Below are positions 31,723 through 35,267 of a DNA stretch of 35,267 nt, in pieces. The notes below the pieces were generated by a model that had not been told where the DNA came from, did not search any database, and saw only the letters and a program-made list of their open reading frames with translations. Source of the stretch: Candidatus Poribacteria bacterium (lineage in GTDB: Bacteria; Poribacteria; WGA-4E; WGA-3G); NCBI GenBank assembly GCA_026702755.1, contig JAPPBX010000100.1, forward strand, positions 1 through 35,267, written 5' to 3'. Position numbers and translations under genes: made by a program. Every line of letters starts with the position of its first letter. Positions within the stretch are counted from its first letter, which is position 1.

Positions 31723-34680
31723 ATGAAAACCGAAGATGCACAACTCGTACACCGCTTTTTGTCAGGGGACGAGAATGCCTTCACTCTTCTGGTGAAAAAA
31801 CACCAGAAGAGCATTCACGCGCTCGTATGGCGGAAGGTTGACGATTTCCATATTGCCGAGGAACTCACACAGGATACTTTCCTCAAGGCATACCAGAAAC
31901 TTGGAACGTTGAAGAATCCGAACCAGTTCGCTGGATGGCTCTATGTAATTGCCGATCGGCTTTGTATCGCCTGGCACCGAAAGCAGAAGCCACCGATGGA
32001 ATCCTTGGAAACCACGAGTGGAGAGGAGATAGAAGAATCATCTTATCGGCATTATGAAGATGAACAACGCAATGAGGCATCCGCTGAATACCGTCGCGGA
32101 TACATCAGCAGTCTCTTGGAAAAGCTACCGGAGAGCGAACGTACAGTCGTAACACTCCACTACCTTGGAGAAATGACATGCCAAGCGATTAGCGAATTCT
32201 TAGGTGTGTCTCCAAACACGGTTAAGAGCCGTCTCCAACGCGCACGGAATCGTCTAAAGGAGCATGAAAACATGATTCAAGAAACACTCGGAAGCGTACA
32301 TCTACCCACTACTTTTACCGAAAATATTATGCAGCGAATCGCTACCATAAAACCGGTATCCCCTACAAACAGTAAGCCACTTATACCGTGGGCAATCTCA
32401 GCCACAACAGCCATTTTTATCTTTCTCATAATGGGTGTGGGTTCACAACACCTCGCTCGTTTTCAGAAACCCTACAACCTGAACGCACAATCAGAAGCAA
32501 CCGTTGAAATTGTTGATGCGCCCATCGTTCTTGATACACAGGCAAAGCCGGATTTACGGAATCAAGCGGGACGTTTCGATAGCACCGGTAAAAGCAGCAG
32601 TGCCGGTCCCCAAGTTTCCGAACCCGTGCTGCTTGCCGCTGCACAGATAGAAAAGGAGACGCGTCCGTCAACAAAACGACAGTGGGTACAAGCAAGTGGT
32701 CCAAAAGAAAGGATCTCAGTGTCGAGTTTATTGGTAAGTTCATGGGGGGATGTCTATGCGATTTCGCGAATCGGTATCTACAGATTACCACCAGATGCAC
32801 CTGCCTGGACACTCGCGAGTCCACTCCCCTCAGAGGCTTCTGTAGACAACTACGGAATACCAATAGCAGAACGAAACGATACGCTCTATCTCGTCTTTCC
32901 TAACGGCGTGTTTGCGTCAAAAGATAGAGGCGAAACATGGAGAAAACTTGGCGAGCGTCCAACAGGACGCGTTAGGGGACTCGTGATAACGGATGATGCA
33001 TTGTACCTTGCGTTTCGAGATGAAGGCATTTTCCGATCTACAGATGCGGGTAACCAGTGGACACCGCTCAACAATGAAGTGGCAGATAGCGTGGTTTTCT
33101 CAGTCGCTGCTATTGAAAACACTGTGTTTATCGGGACAAACAAGGGACTCTACCGCTTGCATTCAGGGACATGTGAGAAATTGTTGATAGATACCACGAA
33201 AGCCATCCGTTCTTTGTCAGTCTCTGGAAATAATCTCTATGTCGGGACAGGACGCGATCTTTCTCAATTGGGCACCGAGGAAGGGAGGACAGCGCACCTT
33301 GAAAAACTTATGGAGGAATTTAAGAGCAACACCAATGTCAGAAAATGGGAGATTTTCCACTCAACCGATTTGGGCGATTCATGGACCGATATAACACCGA
33401 CAAGCAATTCGTACATGATGAAAGCTTCATCGAATGCTAAAGTCTTGGCAACCGGAAATGCTGTTCTGGCGTTAAGTATGATAAGCTTCCGATCAACCGA
33501 TGGCGGAAAAACGTGGACAGAATTTGGCTTCAATCCGGATCCAATGACCTCGAGTATATTTCCTGCCGTAGCAGTGGATGAGAATATTATCTTCAAAAGC
33601 ACACCCTCTGAACTTACACGCTCAACCGATGGTGGCGAATCGTGGCATCCATTTACGGATGGCATTGTGAGTAGTAACATATTCAACTTAATGAGGTTTA
33701 AGGACGAACTTTATACGAGCACATCCACCGGTGTTTTCAAATCCACCGATAGCAGCGAGTCGTGGAAAAAACTCACTTTGAGTTCTGATGAACTTACACT
33801 AAAACCGATAGAGGAAGACATCCGTACTAACCGATTAATTTCTCCAAAATTAGCAATTGTTGACGACGTACTTTATGGTGCTGCACCTGTTTTAGTCCCC
33901 AAGCATGAATTACGCATCTTCCGCCTCTCAGTGAATGGAAATGTGTTAGTTCCTATCCAAGGGATACCTGCCCTTGAAGGAGCTTCTTCCATCACAGATA
34001 TAAAGGATTGGACAGATATAAAGGATTTGATAGATAAAATGTTCCAATTTGAACGATTTCCCACCGTGTTTGCAGTCAGCGGCGAAACATTCTATGCGGA
34101 CTACATGAAGCAGCTTTTCCGGTGGAAACGCGGTGAATCGGAATGGTTTAACACCGGACTCGTAGATGCAGATAAAAGTGATAATTCTATGAGAGATTTC
34201 AAACTTGCTGTTTCAGAGGAGATGAGAGATTTCAAACTTGCTGTTTCAGAGGAGACCGTCTATGCCGGAAAACGCGATGGAAGTCTTTTTCAATCGTTTG
34301 ACAGTGGTAGCACATGGAACGATTTAACTTCACATCTGCCACTGCGTTTTGAGCATTTCAATGATATAATCTTTGCGGGTTCAATAGTATACGTTGCTAC
34401 GGACGCTGGCGTTTTGACATCAGAAGACGGTGAACATTGGCATGCAATCACCGATAAAGTAGGAAAGCACACTCTCATTGATCAGATAGCTGTGGATACC
34501 GCAACTGTTTACGGTGCTGGTGACGAAGGCATCTATCGATTGAATAATAGCAAAGAATGGAAAAAGATCTCACCAGAAGTGCCAGATAGTGTCAAGTCAC
34601 TGGTTATTAAGGACGATAGACTTTATATCGTCACCAAACATCGCGGGATGTTCTACGTTCCTCTTGAAGAAGAACGGTAG
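31723..34680 (+). CDS. ECF sigma factor fused to membrane-anchored BNR propeller
   Basis: A 985-residue chimera. Residues 13-82 form sigma70 region 2 (VRKVDDFHIAEELTQDTFLKAYQ style) and 125-178 region 4 with its helix-turn-helix (LGVSPNTVKSRLQRARNRL). A single membrane segment (221-240) follows. The rest, residues about 310-985, is a predicted extracytoplasmic propeller of BNR/Asp-box repeats with repeated S-T-D-x-G-x-x-W motifs (RSTDAGNQW, HSTDLGDSW, RSTDGGKTW, RSTDGGESW, KSTDSSESW, QSFDSGSTW). The layout suggests that the outer domain senses a ligand and the sigma factor is held at the membrane until released; that is inference. A perfect 33-base tandem duplication lies at 34189-34254. The ATG at 31723 is 7 bases after AGGAG. 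A second copy begins at 35237. Confidence 0.9.
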   Translation: MKTEDAQLVHRFLSGDENAFTLLVKKHQKSIHALVWRKVDDFHIAEELTQDTFLKAYQKLGTLKNPNQFAGWLYVIADRLCIAWHRKQKPPMESLETTSGEEIEESSYRHYEDEQRNEASAEYRRGYISSLLEKLPESERTVVTLHYLGEMTCQAISEFLGVSPNTVKSRLQRARNRLKEHENMIQETLGSVHLPTTFTENIMQRIATIKPVSPTNSKPLIPWAISATTAIFIFLIMGVGSQHLARFQKPYNLNAQSEATVEIVDAPIVLDTQAKPDLRNQAGRFDSTGKSSSAGPQVSEPVLLAAAQIEKETRPSTKRQWVQASGPKERISVSSLLVSSWGDVYAISRIGIYRLPPDAPAWTLASPLPSEASVDNYGIPIAERNDTLYLVFPNGVFASKDRGETWRKLGERPTGRVRGLVITDDALYLAFRDEGIFRSTDAGNQWTPLNNEVADSVVFSVAAIENTVFIGTNKGLYRLHSGTCEKLLIDTTKAIRSLSVSGNNLYVGTGRDLSQLGTEEGRTAHLEKLMEEFKSNTNVRKWEIFHSTDLGDSWTDITPTSNSYMMKASSNAKVLATGNAVLALSMISFRSTDGGKTWTEFGFNPDPMTSSIFPAVAVDENIIFKSTPSELTRSTDGGESWHPFTDGIVSSNIFNLMRFKDELYTSTSTGVFKSTDSSESWKKLTLSSDELTLKPIEEDIRTNRLISPKLAIVDDVLYGAAPVLVPKHELRIFRLSVNGNVLVPIQGIPALEGASSITDIKDWTDIKDLIDKMFQFERFPTVFAVSGETFYADYMKQLFRWKRGESEWFNTGLVDADKSDNSMRDFKLAVSEEMRDFKLAVSEETVYAGKRDGSLFQSFDSGSTWNDLTSHLPLRFEHFNDIIFAGSIVYVATDAGVLTSEDGEHWHAITDKVGKHTLIDQIAVDTATVYGAGDEGIYRLNNSKEWKKISPEVPDSVKSLVIKDDRLYIVTKHRGMFYVPLEEER
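34189..34254 (+). repeat. Perfect 33-bp in-frame tandem duplication
   Basis: Bases 34189-34221 and 34222-34254 are identical. The repeat encodes MRDFKLAVSEE twice, adding 11 residues to the propeller and preserving the frame. The lack of any base difference indicates a recent event. Confidence 0.95.
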
Positions 34681-34785
34681 GCAAGCGTATCGTGATGGTG
34701 TTAATTTCTGAATTACCAAGTGATTAACTATGCCTAAAAAGTAAATCAAAACGAAAAACAAAAAATTAAGTTTTATTTTGCAGTT

Positions 34786-34833
34786 ACAGCCAAACTATTG
34801 TGGGAATTGAAGGTCCCTTGTATGTTTGGCTGT
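34786..34833 (+). terminator. Candidate terminator of the sigma-propeller gene
   Basis: ACAGCCAAAC (34786-34795) and GTTTGGCTGT (34824-34833) form a perfect 10-bp stem about 105 bases after the stop codon. The loop is long and only TTTC follows, so this is tentative. Confidence 0.4.
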
Positions 34834-34938
34834 TTCGCGTTCTGCTGAAAAATCCGTTTTCTCGTCAACAAGAGTTTTTATAGTAAAGCCCGAAAATATG
34901 TTTACAGGTCGTCAGGGAACAAACACCCTACCGCCGCT

Positions 34939-34959
34939 GGCGAGGATTGTATCCTCGCC
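34939..34959. repeat. GCGAG-type palindromic element
   Basis: GGCGAGGAT-TGT-ATCCTCGCC is a perfect 9-bp stem with a three-base loop. It has the same GCGAG/TGT/CTCGC outline as the tandem repeat at 8255-8322. Confidence 0.6.
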
Positions 34960-35075
34960 CTTGCGTTAGTGTATAGGTAATTATGGGTTTACTATTAATT
35001 CAGCGTTAAAATGCGAGTTCGATGTAAAAAATAGCGTCGTGTTCATCAAAAACAAATGGTAAATTTCCTTTTTCG

Positions 35076-35236
35076 TTATGTCAAGAGACGCGTTTTAGCG
35101 TAGTTGTGATATAATTTCTTCAACTTTTTTGTTCTTATGCACCATTCTGTCTTTTAAATCGCGTCATTAATAGTAACAGCAGTCCGATCGTCGCGCGTTA
35201 AAATCACGCTGTTGTATTCTACGTAGGAGAAATTTG
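35076..35236 (+). promoter_or_regulatory. Conserved leader, copy 2
   Basis: The counterpart of 31564-31722. From 35162 the sequence is nearly identical to copy 1, including CGTCATTAATAGTAACAGCAGT, GTCGCGCGTTAAAA, TACGTAGGAG and the start codon. The palindrome over the ribosome binding site has one change (TTCTACGTAGGA, 35217-35228). Confidence 0.5.
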
Positions 35237-35267
35237 ATGAAAACCGAAGATGCACAACTCGTACACC
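35237..35267 (+). CDS. Start of second sigma-propeller gene copy, cut by window end
   Basis: Only 31 bases are inside the window. They are identical to the first 31 bases of the gene at 31723, encoding MKTEDAQLVH, and are preceded by the same ribosome binding site and leader. This is therefore the beginning of a tandem paralogue of the ECF sigma gene; whether it also carries a membrane segment and propeller lies beyond the window. Confidence 0.75.
   Translation, partial: MKTEDAQLVH

Larger units (their letters stand above)
34681..35236. other. Intergenic region between tandem sigma-propeller genes
   Basis: A 556-base gap with no gene. It contains a hairpin (34786-34833), a compact GCGAG-type hairpin (34939-34959) and, from 35076, the leader shared with the upstream copy. 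Confidence 0.55.

Noticed and set aside
34990-35040. Relationship of AATGCGAGTTCGATG to AATGTGAGTTCGCTC near 28268
   Set aside because: The match is only about 12 bases in A+T-rich DNA and could be chance.

Overview
The window looks like a chromosomal segment from an uncultured bacterium of the Poribacteria type or a close relative. This is a judgement from gene content, not from a marker gene. The grounds are secreted LamG proteins, two phytanoyl-CoA-dioxygenase-family genes, xylose-isomerase-like TIM barrels, several Gfo/Idh/MocA oxidoreductases, a tricorn-type protease and an ECF sigma factor fused to a membrane-anchored BNR propeller. No rRNA, tRNA, CRISPR array or transposase gene was seen.

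Layout. Positions 1-3300 hold a lipoprotein, a membrane protein with three CxxCH haem motifs, and a secreted LamG protein read leftward. From 3303 to 6207 a very large membrane protein, driven by a consensus promoter with an operator-like palindrome, is followed by a sugar-isomerase-like TIM barrel. From 6271 to 8239 lie a PhyH dioxygenase and an orphan ABC-2 permease.

The most unusual block, 8322-15363, is read leftward. It runs, in transcription order, NurA-like nuclease, HerA-type DNA-translocating ATPase, a DUF6884-like/TGT protein resembling the DNA 7-deazaguanine transglycosylase DpdA, a UPF0175 protein, and then a divergent acetate-kinase-family gene. The first four are packed with 5-23 bp gaps and are visibly more A+T-rich than their neighbours. 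I read the first three, perhaps four, as a compact DNA-modification/DNA-processing (likely anti-phage) system that I do not recognise as a described arrangement.

From 15570 to 20897 come a tricorn protease homologue and an ABC exporter (ATPase plus permease). From 21047 to 27555 there is a sugar-catabolism-like set: TIM barrel, two Gfo/Idh/MocA-type proteins, a LamG protein, and a PhyH plus Gfo/Idh/MocA pair. From 27902 to 29027 there are two small genes, a GIY-YIG-like protein and a possible conflict-system effector. From 29406 to 31533 there are a secreted protein, NagB and a MOSC protein. From 31723 to the end lies the ECF sigma-propeller fusion, and the start of a near-identical second copy is cut off by the window edge.

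Three secreted proteins in different places end in the same 16-residue C-terminal tag, which suggests a shared sorting or processing signal. Intergenic DNA is rich in small dispersed repeats, hairpins and heptanucleotide repeats. Many genes use an AATGGAGG-type ribosome binding site, and in three of them this creates a false in-frame upstream ATG.
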